From the NCBI RefSeq assembly GCF_004217285.1, contig NZ_SHKS01000006.1, positions 478,743 through 542,742 on the forward strand: a stretch of 64,000 nt of DNA, read 5' to 3'. Shown piece after piece: positions 8,576 through 16,620 of this stretch. A program made the translations under genes and the position numbers. The DNA comes from Streptomyces sp. BK239 (GTDB lineage Bacteria; Actinomycetota; Actinomycetes; Streptomycetales; Streptomycetaceae). The notes beneath the pieces are model-generated. The model was not told the DNA's origin. It made no database searches and saw only the letters and a list, made by a program, of their open reading frames with translations. Each line of letters opens with the position of its first letter. Within the stretch, counting starts at the first letter, position 1.

Positions 8576-8953
8576 ATGGACCACGGGACGGTCGGCAGCG
8601 CACAGTCTGGCCGACTTCTGGTGGAGGTGCGGGAAGAGGGCTCCAGCGCCGTCGTGACCCCGGCCGGTGAGTTGGATCACCACACGGCCGAATTGTTGCG
8701 GGAGCCACTCGACGACTGCCTCGCCAAGGGTGTCAGCCGGCTGGTGGTGGACTGCTCGAGGCTGGAGTTCTGCGACTCCACGGGGCTCAACGTCCTGCTC
8801 GGCGCCCGCCTGAAGGCGGAGGCCGCCGGCGGCGGGGTGCACCTCGCGGGCATGCTGCCCGTGGTGGCCAGAGTCTTCGAGATCACCGGCGCGGACGCCG
8901 TCTTCACCGTGCACGACACGGTCGAGGCGGCCCTCGCCGACGGGGACGGCTGA
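8576..8953 (+). CDS. arsI: STAS-domain anti-sigma factor antagonist (ArsI-like)
   Basis: Single STAS domain of 125 residues, the SpoIIAA/RsbV fold. The signature 'CDSTGLNVLL' holds the phosphoacceptor Ser68 (DSTG at 67-70), normally phosphorylated by the partner anti-sigma kinase; the unphosphorylated form binds the kinase and frees sigma. ATG at 8576 with a GGGAGAG ribosome site. Divergent from sigI and followed at about 430 nt by the HATPase gene. The name is by analogy with S. coelicolor; the family assignment is firm. Confidence 0.92.
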   Translation: MDHGTVGSAQSGRLLVEVREEGSSAVVTPAGELDHHTAELLREPLDDCLAKGVSRLVVDCSRLEFCDSTGLNVLLGARLKAEAAGGGVHLAGMLPVVARVFEITGADAVFTVHDTVEAALADGDG

Positions 8954-9383
8954 CCCGCCCGCGGCGGGGCGGTCCGAGGTCGTCGACGGCGGCTCGGGCC
9001 CGGTTCCGGCCGCCTCCCGGGGGTTCGCACGACCGGCCGATCGGGTGCCGTTCCGTGCGTCTCGGCGCCGTGTGAGGGACGGGCCGGGTCACCTCCGGGC
9101 GAACAGGGGGTGTTCCGCCGGTTCCGTCGGGCAGGAGACATCCTGAACGTGGATGTAGGCGGCAACGGTACGAGAAGGGGACGGGGGCGGGATGCGCAGA
9201 CCGACCGTGCGGCGGCTGCTGAGCGTGTGTACTGGTTCCTGCACGCTCGAAGTCGGAGACCGCGTGAGTCATACGGGCCCTGTCGTCCGTGTGATTCATG
9301 GGGGCCATGTGAGTCGTGTGAACCGCGTGAGTGAAGTGAATCGTGTGAACCATGTATTGGTGAATCGGTGAGGTGAAGCGCTG
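8954..9383. other. Intergenic region between arsI and prsI
   Basis: 430 nt with no supportable gene. Its right third (9264-9375) is rich in GTGAnTC/GTGTGAACC words (see the repeat entry). A 74-codon frame at 9110-9334 has no start signal or family pattern. Confidence 0.55.
9264..9375. repeat. GTGA-rich direct repeats upstream of prsI
   Basis: The 11-mer TCGTGTGAACC occurs perfectly at 9314-9324 and 9341-9351 (27 nt apart), and shorter CGTGAGT/GTGAATC words recur around them. The block ends just before the ribosome site of prsI. It could be a set of half-sites for a regulator or a decayed microsatellite. Confidence 0.5.
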
Positions 9384-9866
9384 ATGAGCACCACCCGGCC
9401 TTGCTCGCCGGGCGACCGCGGCCCTGAGCCCAGCGGCGCTTCCGGGGCGTCGACGGGCCGCGAGGTCCGCAGGCTGAGCTTCGACGGCGCGAGCGGGGTC
9501 GTCCCGATGGCGCGGGACTTCGCCCGCCAGGCGCTGTACGCCTGGGGCTGGCTGCCCGCCGCCACCGCCGACCAGCGGGCGGCCGCCGAGGACGTGCTGC
9601 TCGTCGTCTCCGAACTGGTCACCAACGCCTGCCTTCATGCCGAGGGGCCCGAGGAGCTGCTGATCGGCTGCGACAACAAGGTGATCCGCGTCGAGGTCTC
9701 CGACCGCGGCACGGGTCAGCCGGCCCCCCGCACTCCGCACCGCGCCGGCCGCCCCGGCGGCCACGGCATGTTCATCGTCCAGCGCCTGTGCCTGGACTGG
9801 GGAGTCGTGCGCGCGCCCGGCGTCGCCGGCAAGACGGTCTGGGCGGAACTGGGCGCCCCGGCCTGA
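9384..9866 (+). CDS. prsI: HATPase anti-sigma factor (PrsI-like serine kinase)
   Basis: SpoIIAB/RsbW-type ATP-binding anti-sigma factor of 160 residues. The N box is 'SELVTNACLHA' (Ser76-Glu77 to Asn81), the G1 box 'VSDRGTGQP' and the G2 box 'GGHGMFIVQRL'. About 25 residues of disordered Ser/Gly-rich sequence precede the domain. Expected to bind the sigma factor and phosphorylate the STAS antagonist. ATG at 9384 follows GAGGTGAAG. The antagonist and sigma genes adjacent to it complete a partner-switch unit. Confidence 0.9.
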   Translation: MSTTRPCSPGDRGPEPSGASGASTGREVRRLSFDGASGVVPMARDFARQALYAWGWLPAATADQRAAAEDVLLVVSELVTNACLHAEGPEELLIGCDNKVIRVEVSDRGTGQPAPRTPHRAGRPGGHGMFIVQRLCLDWGVVRAPGVAGKTVWAELGAPA

Positions 9867-10470
9867 TCAACCCGCCCGGCGCCCGCCCCTCCGGACGAGC
9901 GCCGGCACGAGCCCCACGGCGCGGGAGGCCCCCGCCCGCCGTCTCTGGCCGGCGTGGGAGGCGACTCCCGACGGGGCACCGGGCCGTCCGCCCCTGCCCG
10001 CGGTCCCGGGCGGTTGCGGGAAGCGCCCACGCCCGCCGTCCCGCGCCGACGCGGGAGGCGACCCCCGCCGGAGTCCGGGGCCGTCCGCCCTCGCCCACGG
10101 TCCCGGGTCGCTACGGGAAGCGCCCTCGCCCGCCGTCCCACGCCGACGCGGGAGGCGACCCCTGCCGGGGTCCCAGGCCGTAACGGGAGGCGACCCCCGC
10201 CGGGGTCCCGGGCCGTCCGCCCCCGCCCGCCGTCTCGGGCCGTTACGGGAAGCGCCCCGGCTCGCGGCCCCGGGCCGTTACATGGGCCGCCCCCGCCCGC
10301 GGCTCCGTCATGTCACGCCCCTCGTGCGCTCGCGTGGGGCGGGCGTAACTCCGGTGTGTTCCTCCCCTTCCTTCCTCACGGTGCCCGGCGTACCTTGACG
10401 GCCCTGTCTGATGCACCGTCAGTAAATGGCGGGAGACGAACGACGAGCGCCTGTCGGGAATGAGGGGACC
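9867..10470. other. Long intergenic region holding a tandem repeat array
   Basis: 604 nt between prsI and the first surface-protein gene, largely occupied by the repeat array at 9955-10279. Frames through it change phase between repeat units because unit lengths are not multiples of three, so it is not coding. Near 10389-10417 a CTTGACGG and a CTGA...TCAG symmetry may be promoter elements of the surface-protein operon. Confidence 0.6.
9955..10279. repeat. Tandem array of 35- and 62-nt GC-rich units
   Basis: Units start with (A/G)CGGGAGGCGAC or (A/G)CGGGAAGCGCC at 9955, 10016, 10051, 10113, 10148, 10183 and 10245. Lengths are 61, 35, 62, 35, 35, 62 and 35 nt, so the long unit is a short unit plus about 27 nt. 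A weaker copy precedes at about 9921. The alternating pattern gives a higher-order period of about 97 nt. Copies are imperfect, so the array is not very recent. Confidence 0.8.
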
Positions 10471-11217
10471 GTGTCGTACCGGAAGCGAACCGCCGCGCTC
10501 GCGACTGTCGCGGCTCTGGCCGGCCCGGCGGTGTGGGCGGCCGCCCCCGCGGCCAGCGCCCAGGTCGTGGACGTCAACTACGCCTGCAAGACGCCCATCG
10601 GCGACAAGAGCGCCCTCTCACCCATCGACATCAAGGGCGTGGCGAGCGGCGGCGCCTACAAGATCACCATGTCCTGGCAGAAGGGCGTCTCATCGAGCCC
10701 CGTCGAGCTGGGCAAGGGCGCGATGAACCCGAGCGCCACGATCAGACTGGGCGGCGCCGACAGCGGCACGATGACCGTCACCGGGCCCGCCAACCAGGCG
10801 GCGATCCCCGCCGAGACCCCCATCAAGATCAACGACCTGAGCGGCACGTACACCCCGAAGAAGACCGGCAAGGTCACCTTCACGCCCGGGGTGCTCACCA
10901 TCAAAGCCCTCGGCACGACCACCACCTGCACCCCCACCAACAGCCCCCCGCCGGCGCTCACCCTCGACGTGACGGCGAAGGACGGCGGCGGATCGACAGG
11001 CGGCGGAAGCACAGGCGGAGGCAGCACAGGCGGCGGAAGCACAGGCGGCGGAAGCACGGGCGGAGGCAGCACCGGCGGCGGATCGACGGGCGGCGGCTCC
11101 CTCCCGCAGACCGGCCCCGAGGACTCCGCGATCGCCCTCGCCACCCTCGGCGGCACCGTCCTCCTCACGGGCGCGGCGGGCGCCCTCTGGCTGACCCGGC
11201 GGACCCGCACCCCCTGA
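10471..11217 (+). CDS. LPQTG sortase-anchored surface protein
   Basis: Exported cell-wall protein of 248 residues, function unknown. GTG at 10471 follows GAGGGGA. The signal peptide is 'KRTAALATVAALAGPAVWAA...' with cleavage probably after ASA near residue 30. The mature domain begins 'VDVNYACKTPIGDKS', has two Cys and is homologous to the second domain of the third gene of this operon. Seven STGGG-like repeats (about 172-209) form a flexible stalk, followed by LPQTG at 211-215, a hydrophobic segment and a basic RRTRTP tail: a complete sortase signal. No sortase gene is nearby. Confidence 0.85.
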   Translation: MSYRKRTAALATVAALAGPAVWAAAPAASAQVVDVNYACKTPIGDKSALSPIDIKGVASGGAYKITMSWQKGVSSSPVELGKGAMNPSATIRLGGADSGTMTVTGPANQAAIPAETPIKINDLSGTYTPKKTGKVTFTPGVLTIKALGTTTTCTPTNSPPPALTLDVTAKDGGGSTGGGSTGGGSTGGGSTGGGSTGGGSTGGGSTGGGSLPQTGPEDSAIALATLGGTVLLTGAAGALWLTRRTRTP

Positions 11218-11288
11218 TCCCACGCGCACGTGCCCCCGTACGACCGTTGGAGCCGCCGATGCCGTACGAAGACGGAGGGCGAGCCGGC

Positions 11289-12506
11289 GTGAACGGCGAG
11301 CCGCACACACCGCGCCGCACGCCGCAGCGCACGGTGCCGGCCCTGGCCGCCCTGGCGCTGGCCCTGCTGCTGGCCTCCCCGCTTCCGCCCGCCCGGGCCG
11401 AAGCGGCCGCAGCGACCGGACAGCCCACCGTGCGGCTGTCGGTGCCCCAGGCGGGTGCGGGCGGCTCCCTCACCGTGACCGGCGGCGGCTGGCGGCCGCA
11501 CGCACTGCTGACGCTGCTGATCTGCGGACAGGCCACCCCGGCCAGGGGCGTCCTCGGCGGCACCAACTCCTGCGCCAACGCCGACGGCCGGGCCGTCACC
11601 ACCGACGCCGACGGCCGGTTCAGCCGCGCGCTGCCGGTGGCCGCGCCGCCCGCGCCGTGCCCCTGCGCGGTGCACGTGGCCACCACCACCGGGGCGAAGG
11701 CCCAGGCCGACGCCGCCCTCCAGGTGGCCGGGCACCCCGTGCGGCCGCTGCCCGCCGAAACGGGCAAGGGACGCCTGACGGTCCTCACCGACCCCCTGCT
11801 GGAGGGCTCCGACGGGCTGCTCACCTGGTTCGGCGCGCCTCCCGACCGCACTCTGACGTTCACCGTCGGCAACGCCGGCGTCGGGACAGTGAAGGACCCC
11901 GTCTTCGAGATCGGCACCGCCCACGGCGTGTTCGCGCCGCAGTGGGACGAACGGCAGTGGCGGGGCACCGTCGCCCCCGGCGGCAAGGCCCGCGTCGAGA
12001 TCCCCGTCGAACTCGCCGCCGGCGCCCACGGCGACTACACCGTCTCGCTGAGATACGGCGGGAAGGTCCTGGACGAGCAGCCCTGGAGCGTGGGCCGGCC
12101 CTGGGGTGTGACCGTGTTCTGGGTCCTGCTCTGCCTCGTCGTGCCGGCCGCCCTGTTCCGCGTGGGCATGGCGGTGGTGAACCGGGTGCGGCCCCGCCCG
12201 GGGAGTGTGCGCCGCAGCGCGTCCACGGCCGTACGGCGACGCCGTGGGACGGCCGGGACGGACGGCGTCGGACCGCGCTCCCCTGCGGCCCCGTCCGCGT
12301 GGCCTCCGGGAAGGCTCGGCACCGGCTTCCCTCGCCCGCTGTGGCGCGACCGGGCCGCCACCGCCGAACAGCCGCCCGCGCGCGCCCCGGCCCTGCCGTG
12401 GTTCGCCCCGGACGCCGGTCCGGGCGCGGCGGGCGGGCCCGGCGCACCGCACGACGACGACCACCCGACGAGTCCGACGACGCCCGGCAGAAAGGGACCC
12501 CCGTGA
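11289..12506 (+). CDS. Exported single-pass membrane protein of surface-protein operon
   Basis: Protein of 405 residues with an N-terminal signal ('VPALAALALALLLASPLPPARAEA'), an extracellular region starting with an Ig-like 'PTVRLSVPQAGAGGSLTVTGGGW' segment, a second beta-rich part with 'LTFTVGNAGVGTVKDPVFEIGTAHG', and a transmembrane helix near residues 275-300 ('VTVFWVLLCLVVPAALFRVGMAVV'). The cytoplasmic tail is basic, Pro-rich and probably disordered. The GTG at 11289 is chosen over the ATG at 11259 because GGAGGG (11274-11279) is nine nt upstream. It lies between two sortase substrates and overlaps the next start by 4 nt. No named family recognised. Confidence 0.78.
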   Translation: MNGEPHTPRRTPQRTVPALAALALALLLASPLPPARAEAAAATGQPTVRLSVPQAGAGGSLTVTGGGWRPHALLTLLICGQATPARGVLGGTNSCANADGRAVTTDADGRFSRALPVAAPPAPCPCAVHVATTTGAKAQADAALQVAGHPVRPLPAETGKGRLTVLTDPLLEGSDGLLTWFGAPPDRTLTFTVGNAGVGTVKDPVFEIGTAHGVFAPQWDERQWRGTVAPGGKARVEIPVELAAGAHGDYTVSLRYGGKVLDEQPWSVGRPWGVTVFWVLLCLVVPAALFRVGMAVVNRVRPRPGSVRRSASTAVRRRRGTAGTDGVGPRSPAAPSAWPPGRLGTGFPRPLWRDRAATAEQPPARAPALPWFAPDAGPGAAGGPGAPHDDDHPTSPTTPGRKGPP

Positions 12507-13876
12507 GAGAGCGCGACAGAGCCGTACCGGGACCGGCGGGACCCGTAGGGCCGGGAACCGCGCCGTCCGTGCGGCGCCGGGCCGCCGTCGCGGCGGCCGC
12601 CGTCCTGACCGGCGGGGTCGCCGTGCTGCTGGGCGTGGCCGCCCCGCCGGCGCAGGCCGCCGAGGTCTCCTACGCCACCCGCTGCATCCCGCCCTCGGGC
12701 ATCGGCCTGCCCCCGGTCGACGGCACCACCAAGGTCGAGATCACCGCGCCCGCCACGGCGAAGGTCGGCGACACCGTCGACGTCGTCTGGACGTTCACGC
12801 AGGCCGCGTCCAAGAACCCCGACATCATCGACCTGCCGGCCGACTCGGTCCAGCCGTCGGGCACCCTCAAGGCGGCCGGCGCGCAGAACGCGGACATCGC
12901 GATGCGGGGGCCGCGGGAGAACCCGCCCGTCCCCAAGGGCGGCGCGATGGTCCTGTCCGCCATGAAGGGCTCCCTCAAACTGACGACGGCGGGACAGGTC
13001 ACGCTCACGCCGGACGCGTACGTCGTCAACGCCCTGTCGACGGACACCAGTTGCGCGCCCACCCAGCAGGTGCAGCCCGCGGCGACCATCACCGTGACCG
13101 CCGGGAGCGGGAGTTCGTCCGGCGGCACGGGCGAGCCGTCGCACACCGGGACGCCGAGCCACACCCCGACCAAGTCCGCCTCACCGTCCCCGCCCGCGTC
13201 CACGCCGGCCTCGCCCTCGCCCTCCGGGGGAAGCGGCGGGCGGACCGACTTCACCGGCAAGGTGGTGAACGTCCCCTACACCTGCCAGTCGCCCATCGGG
13301 CAGAAGAAGGCGACCTCGCCCGTGCAGATCAACGCGAGGAAGAACGGGGGGAGTTACGACCTCACCGTGCAGTTCAAGAAGTCGGTGATGGACAGTCCGA
13401 TCGACATCCCGGCGAACTCGGTGAAGCCCGCCATGCAGGTGGTGCTCGGCGGGGCAGACAAGGGCTCGGTCGCCGTGGAGGGGCCGAAGAACGCCGCGCC
13501 GATCAAACAGGGCGCCCCGATCGAGATCCCCGACCTGACCGGCGTCTACAAACCGGGCGCCACCGGTGAGGCCACCCTCTCGCCGGGCGTCCTGACCATC
13601 GACGCCCTCGGCACCAGAACCACGTGCACGCCGGACAGCACGACTGTCTCGCTCACCCTCGACACCACCGAGCAGGCGAGCGGCGCGAGCGGTGCGACCG
13701 GCGGCAGCGGCTCCTCGTCGTCCACGGCGGGCGGCGCCTCCACCACCGGCGGCCTCGCCGAGACGGGCGCCGGCGACCACGCGACCCTGAAGGCCCTCGG
13801 TCTCGTCGCGGGCACGGCCGTCCTGCTGGGCGCCGCGGTCTTCACGTACCTGCCGGGCCGCCGGCGCACCCGCTGA
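12503..13876 (+). CDS. LAETG sortase-anchored two-domain surface protein
   Basis: Exported wall protein of 457 residues. GTG at 12503 overlaps the previous stop (GTGA). After the signal peptide ('VAAAAVLTGGVAVLLGVAAPPAQAAE') come two related beta domains: domain 1 from 'VSYATRCIPPSGIG' and domain 2 from 'VVNVPYTCQSPIGQKKATSP', separated by a Ser/Thr/Pro linker. Domain 2 closely parallels the first gene of the operon (same CxxPIG start, 'GGADKGSVAVEGP', 'LSPGVLTIDALGTRTTCTP' end). LAETG at 418-422, a hydrophobic helix and RRRTR complete the sorting signal; LAxTG is the form preferred by actinobacterial class E sortases. Confidence 0.85.
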   Translation: MRERDRAVPGPAGPVGPGTAPSVRRRAAVAAAAVLTGGVAVLLGVAAPPAQAAEVSYATRCIPPSGIGLPPVDGTTKVEITAPATAKVGDTVDVVWTFTQAASKNPDIIDLPADSVQPSGTLKAAGAQNADIAMRGPRENPPVPKGGAMVLSAMKGSLKLTTAGQVTLTPDAYVVNALSTDTSCAPTQQVQPAATITVTAGSGSSSGGTGEPSHTGTPSHTPTKSASPSPPASTPASPSPSGGSGGRTDFTGKVVNVPYTCQSPIGQKKATSPVQINARKNGGSYDLTVQFKKSVMDSPIDIPANSVKPAMQVVLGGADKGSVAVEGPKNAAPIKQGAPIEIPDLTGVYKPGATGEATLSPGVLTIDALGTRTTCTPDSTTVSLTLDTTEQASGASGATGGSGSSSSTAGGASTTGGLAETGAGDHATLKALGLVAGTAVLLGAAVFTYLPGRRRTR

Positions 13877-13883
13877 GACGCGG

Positions 13884-13920
13884 CGAGGGCCGCCCCCGCC
13901 GAGTGCGGGAGCGGCCCTCG
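13884..13920. terminator. Hairpin between surface-protein operon and POT transporter
   Basis: CGAGGGCCGC (13884-13893) pairs perfectly with GCGGCCCTCG (13911-13920), with CCCGC/GCGGG pairing inside. It separates convergent genes. Confidence 0.7.
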
Positions 13921-13936
13921 ACAGAGCTGCGGGACG

Positions 13937-15433
13937 TCAGTTGACGTCGCCCATGAGCTCCTTCACGCGCTTGCGGTACATCCACACCGCCACGCCGGCC
14001 ACGACGGCGAGCACGGCCTCCAGGGCCACGATGCCCGTCTTGTTGAGGTCGACGCCGGCGATGGACAGCAGACCGGTCGTGGCGTCGCCGGCGGTGACGG
14101 CCAGGAACCAGACGCCCATCATCTGGGAGGCGTACTTGGCGGGCGCCATCTTCGTGGTGACTGACAGGCCGACCGGGGACAGCGTCAGCTCGCCGACGGT
14201 CTGCAGGAAGTAGATGCCGACCAGCCACATCGCGGCCGCCTTGTGACCGCCGTCGGCGATCCCCAGCGGGGCGAGGAAGAGGAAGAACGACGCGCCGATC
14301 AGGACCAGGCCCATGGAGAACTTCACCGCGGTGCTCGGCTCCTTGCCGCGCCGGGCGAGGGCCAGCCACGCCCAGGCGAACACCGGGGCGAGTGCCATGA
14401 TCATGATGGGGTTGACCGACTGGTACCAGGAGACCGGGAACTCCCAGCCGAGGACGCTGTTGTCGGCCGAGGAGTCGGCGAACAGCGAGACCGTGGAACC
14501 GCCCTGGTCGTAGATCATCCAGAAGACGGCCGCGGCCACGAAGAACCAGATGTACGCCGACATCTTCGACTGCTCGGCGCGGTCGAGTTCCTTGTCCCGC
14601 TTGATGCGGGCGATGACCGCCACCGGGATGATCAGACCGGCCAGCGTGATCGGGACCAGCAGCCAGTTCAGCGTGTAGTGGCCGGAGAAGCCGACGACCG
14701 CGTAGAACACGAGCGCGACGGCCGCCCACAGCGCGGACTTGCGCAGCGTGGCCGCCTTCTCCTCGGCGGACATCGGCGTCGGGACGACGTCGGAGCGGGC
14801 GTCCAGGTGGCGGCTGCCGAGGAGGAACTGGACGAGGCCCAGCGCCATGCCGAGCGCGGCGAGCGCGAAGCCCAGGTGCCAGTTGACGTTCTCGCCGACG
14901 GTGCCGATGACCAGCGGCGCGGCGAACGCGCCGAGGTTGATGCCGATGTAGAAGACCGTGAAGCCGCCGTCGCGGCGCGGGTCGTCCGGACCGTCGTAGA
15001 GGTGGCCGACCATCGTGGAGATGTTGGCCTTCAGCAGACCGGAGCCGATCGCGACCAGGCCGAGACCGGCGTAGAAGGTGCCGGCGCTGGGCAGGGCCAG
15101 GGTGAGGTGACCCAGCATGATGACGACGCCGGCGACGGCGACGGTCTTGCGGGGGCCGAGGACGCGGTCCGCGAACCAGCCGCCGGGAAGGGCGAGCAGG
15201 TACACGAGCGACAGGTATACCGAGTAGATCGCGGTGGCGGTCGCCGCGCTCAGATGAAGGCCGCCCGGGGCCACCAGGTACAGCGGGAGCAGGGCCTTCA
15301 TGCCGTAGTAGGAGAAACGCTCCCACATCTCGGTCATGAAGAGAGTGGCCAGTCCGCGGGGGTGGCCGAAGAAGGTCTTCTCGGAGCCGGGGGTGCCCGG
15401 GCGGGCCGAGTCCTTCGTCAGGCTGGACGCCAT
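13937..15433 (-). CDS. POT-family proton-coupled peptide transporter
   Basis: Integral membrane di/tripeptide symporter of 498 residues with about 14 hydrophobic segments. The POT signature ExxERFxYYG is present (Glu35, Glu38-Arg39-Phe40, Tyr42-Tyr43-Gly44), followed by 'GGWFADRVLGPRKT' and 'GSGLLKANISTMVG'; 'FYIGINLGA' is the second conserved loop. ATG at 15433 follows AAGGAAC. An upstream in-frame extension lacks any ribosome site. It stands alone, convergent with the surface-protein operon. Confidence 0.93.
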   Translation of the reverse strand: MASSLTKDSARPGTPGSEKTFFGHPRGLATLFMTEMWERFSYYGMKALLPLYLVAPGGLHLSAATATAIYSVYLSLVYLLALPGGWFADRVLGPRKTVAVAGVVIMLGHLTLALPSAGTFYAGLGLVAIGSGLLKANISTMVGHLYDGPDDPRRDGGFTVFYIGINLGAFAAPLVIGTVGENVNWHLGFALAALGMALGLVQFLLGSRHLDARSDVVPTPMSAEEKAATLRKSALWAAVALVFYAVVGFSGHYTLNWLLVPITLAGLIIPVAVIARIKRDKELDRAEQSKMSAYIWFFVAAAVFWMIYDQGGSTVSLFADSSADNSVLGWEFPVSWYQSVNPIMIMALAPVFAWAWLALARRGKEPSTAVKFSMGLVLIGASFFLFLAPLGIADGGHKAAAMWLVGIYFLQTVGELTLSPVGLSVTTKMAPAKYASQMMGVWFLAVTAGDATTGLLSIAGVDLNKTGIVALEAVLAVVAGVAVWMYRKRVKELMGDVN

Positions 15434-15881
15434 GGTCGTTCCTTGCTGGTCGGGACGCATGCGTGGTGCGTCACGCGCCCGGTTGGGGCGGCCGGCGCCG
15501 GCGTCGGTCCGCCACAGGTCATTCCTTGGAGGGCCGGCATCCGCCGGCCCGCACACAAAAGAGACCTTCAGCGTCTGATGTGTGCCAAAGGTCCCCGCGG
15601 TGCTACAGGCGTTCTTTCACCATACGGCAGCACACTGCCGGATATGGAAGGACTTGAGACACGGATCACAGGTGAGAAAGGAACCGTGAGCGGGTATTCC
15701 AAGGTCCATCCCAGGATGGCATCCCTCGACCCCAGGTCCGTACCAACTGCGGCCGACCGGGGGAGGGGAGCCCGGCGGCGGCTGTCCGGCTTGTAGGGGT
15801 CGTCCCGGAGATGTCCCTGAGTAAGAATCCGGGGCCACCGTCACACCTCTGGCCCTGCCGCCCGCGGACTACCATCTGCAC
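15434..15881. other. Divergent region between transporter and response regulator
   Basis: 448 nt with no supportable gene. It contains the start-proximal region of the transporter on one side and, on the other, the -10 of the leaderless response-regulator transcript. Stretches around 15590-15670 are less GC-rich than the surroundings. Confidence 0.5.
15870..15875 (+). promoter_or_regulatory. -10 of a leaderless response-regulator transcript
   Basis: TACCAT ends six nt before the ATG at 15882, so the first transcribed base should be about the A of the start codon. No Shine-Dalgarno is visible. Confidence 0.55.
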
Positions 15882-16559
15882 ATGACCCGAGTACTGCTCG
15901 CCGAGGACGACGCGTCCATCTCGGAGCCGCTGGCCCGTGCCCTGCGCCGGGAAGGGTACGAGGTCGAGGTGCGTGAGGACGGACCGTCCGCGCTGGACGC
16001 CGGCATACAGGGCGGCGTCGACCTGGTCGTGCTGGACCTCGGTCTGCCCGGCATGGACGGCCTGGAGGTGGCGCGCAGACTGCGGGCCGAGGGCCACGCC
16101 ATCCCCATCCTCATCCTCACCGCCCGCGCCGACGAGGTGGACACCGTCGTCGGCCTGGACGCGGGCGCCGACGACTACGTCACCAAGCCCTTCCGCCTCG
16201 CCGAGCTGCTCGCCCGGGTCCGGGCCCTGCTGCGGCGCGGCTCCACCGAACCCCAGCAGCCGCCCGCCACCCACGGCGTGCGCATCGACGTCGAGTCGCA
16301 CCGCGCCTGGATGGGCGACGAGGAGCTCCAGCTCACCGCCAAGGAGTTCGACCTGCTGCGGGTGCTGGTGCGGGACGCCGGGCGCGTGGTCACCCGGGAC
16401 CAGCTGATGCGCGAGGTGTGGGACACCACCTGGTGGTCGTCCACCAAGACCCTCGACATGCACATCTCCTGGCTGCGCAAGAAGCTCGGCGACGACGCGG
16501 CGAACCCCCGGTACATCGCCACCGTGCGGGGCGTGGGCTTCCGGTTCGAGAAGAGCTGA
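15882..16559 (+). CDS. OmpR/PhoB-type response regulator
   Basis: DNA-binding response regulator of 225 residues. The receiver has the acidic pair Asp9-Asp10, phosphoacceptor Asp52 ('LVVLDLGLPGMDG'), Thr80 and Lys102 ('YVTKPF'). The C-terminal winged helix includes 'LTAKEFDLLRVLVRDAGRVVTRDQLM' and 'VRGVGFRFE'. It precedes a histidine kinase by about 60 nt on the same strand. The target is unknown. Translation probably starts on a leaderless mRNA. Confidence 0.93.
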   Translation: MTRVLLAEDDASISEPLARALRREGYEVEVREDGPSALDAGIQGGVDLVVLDLGLPGMDGLEVARRLRAEGHAIPILILTARADEVDTVVGLDAGADDYVTKPFRLAELLARVRALLRRGSTEPQQPPATHGVRIDVESHRAWMGDEELQLTAKEFDLLRVLVRDAGRVVTRDQLMREVWDTTWWSSTKTLDMHISWLRKKLGDDAANPRYIATVRGVGFRFEKS

Positions 16560-16620
16560 ACGCCCCGCCGGGGCGGGGCACCCGCACCCCGTCCCGTGAA
16601 GTCACCGCCCGGAGGGCCCC

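Noticed and set aside
9110..9334. 74-codon frame with a Cys/Pro-rich end upstream of prsI
   Set aside because: No ribosome site, no family pattern, and it runs through the GTGA-rich repeats; composition follows the repeat rather than codon bias.
9954..10463. Arg/Pro-rich 169-codon frame across the repeat array
   Set aside because: Repeat units of 35 and 62 nt shift frame between copies, so no consistent protein repeat results; the frame is open only because stops are rare in GC-rich DNA.
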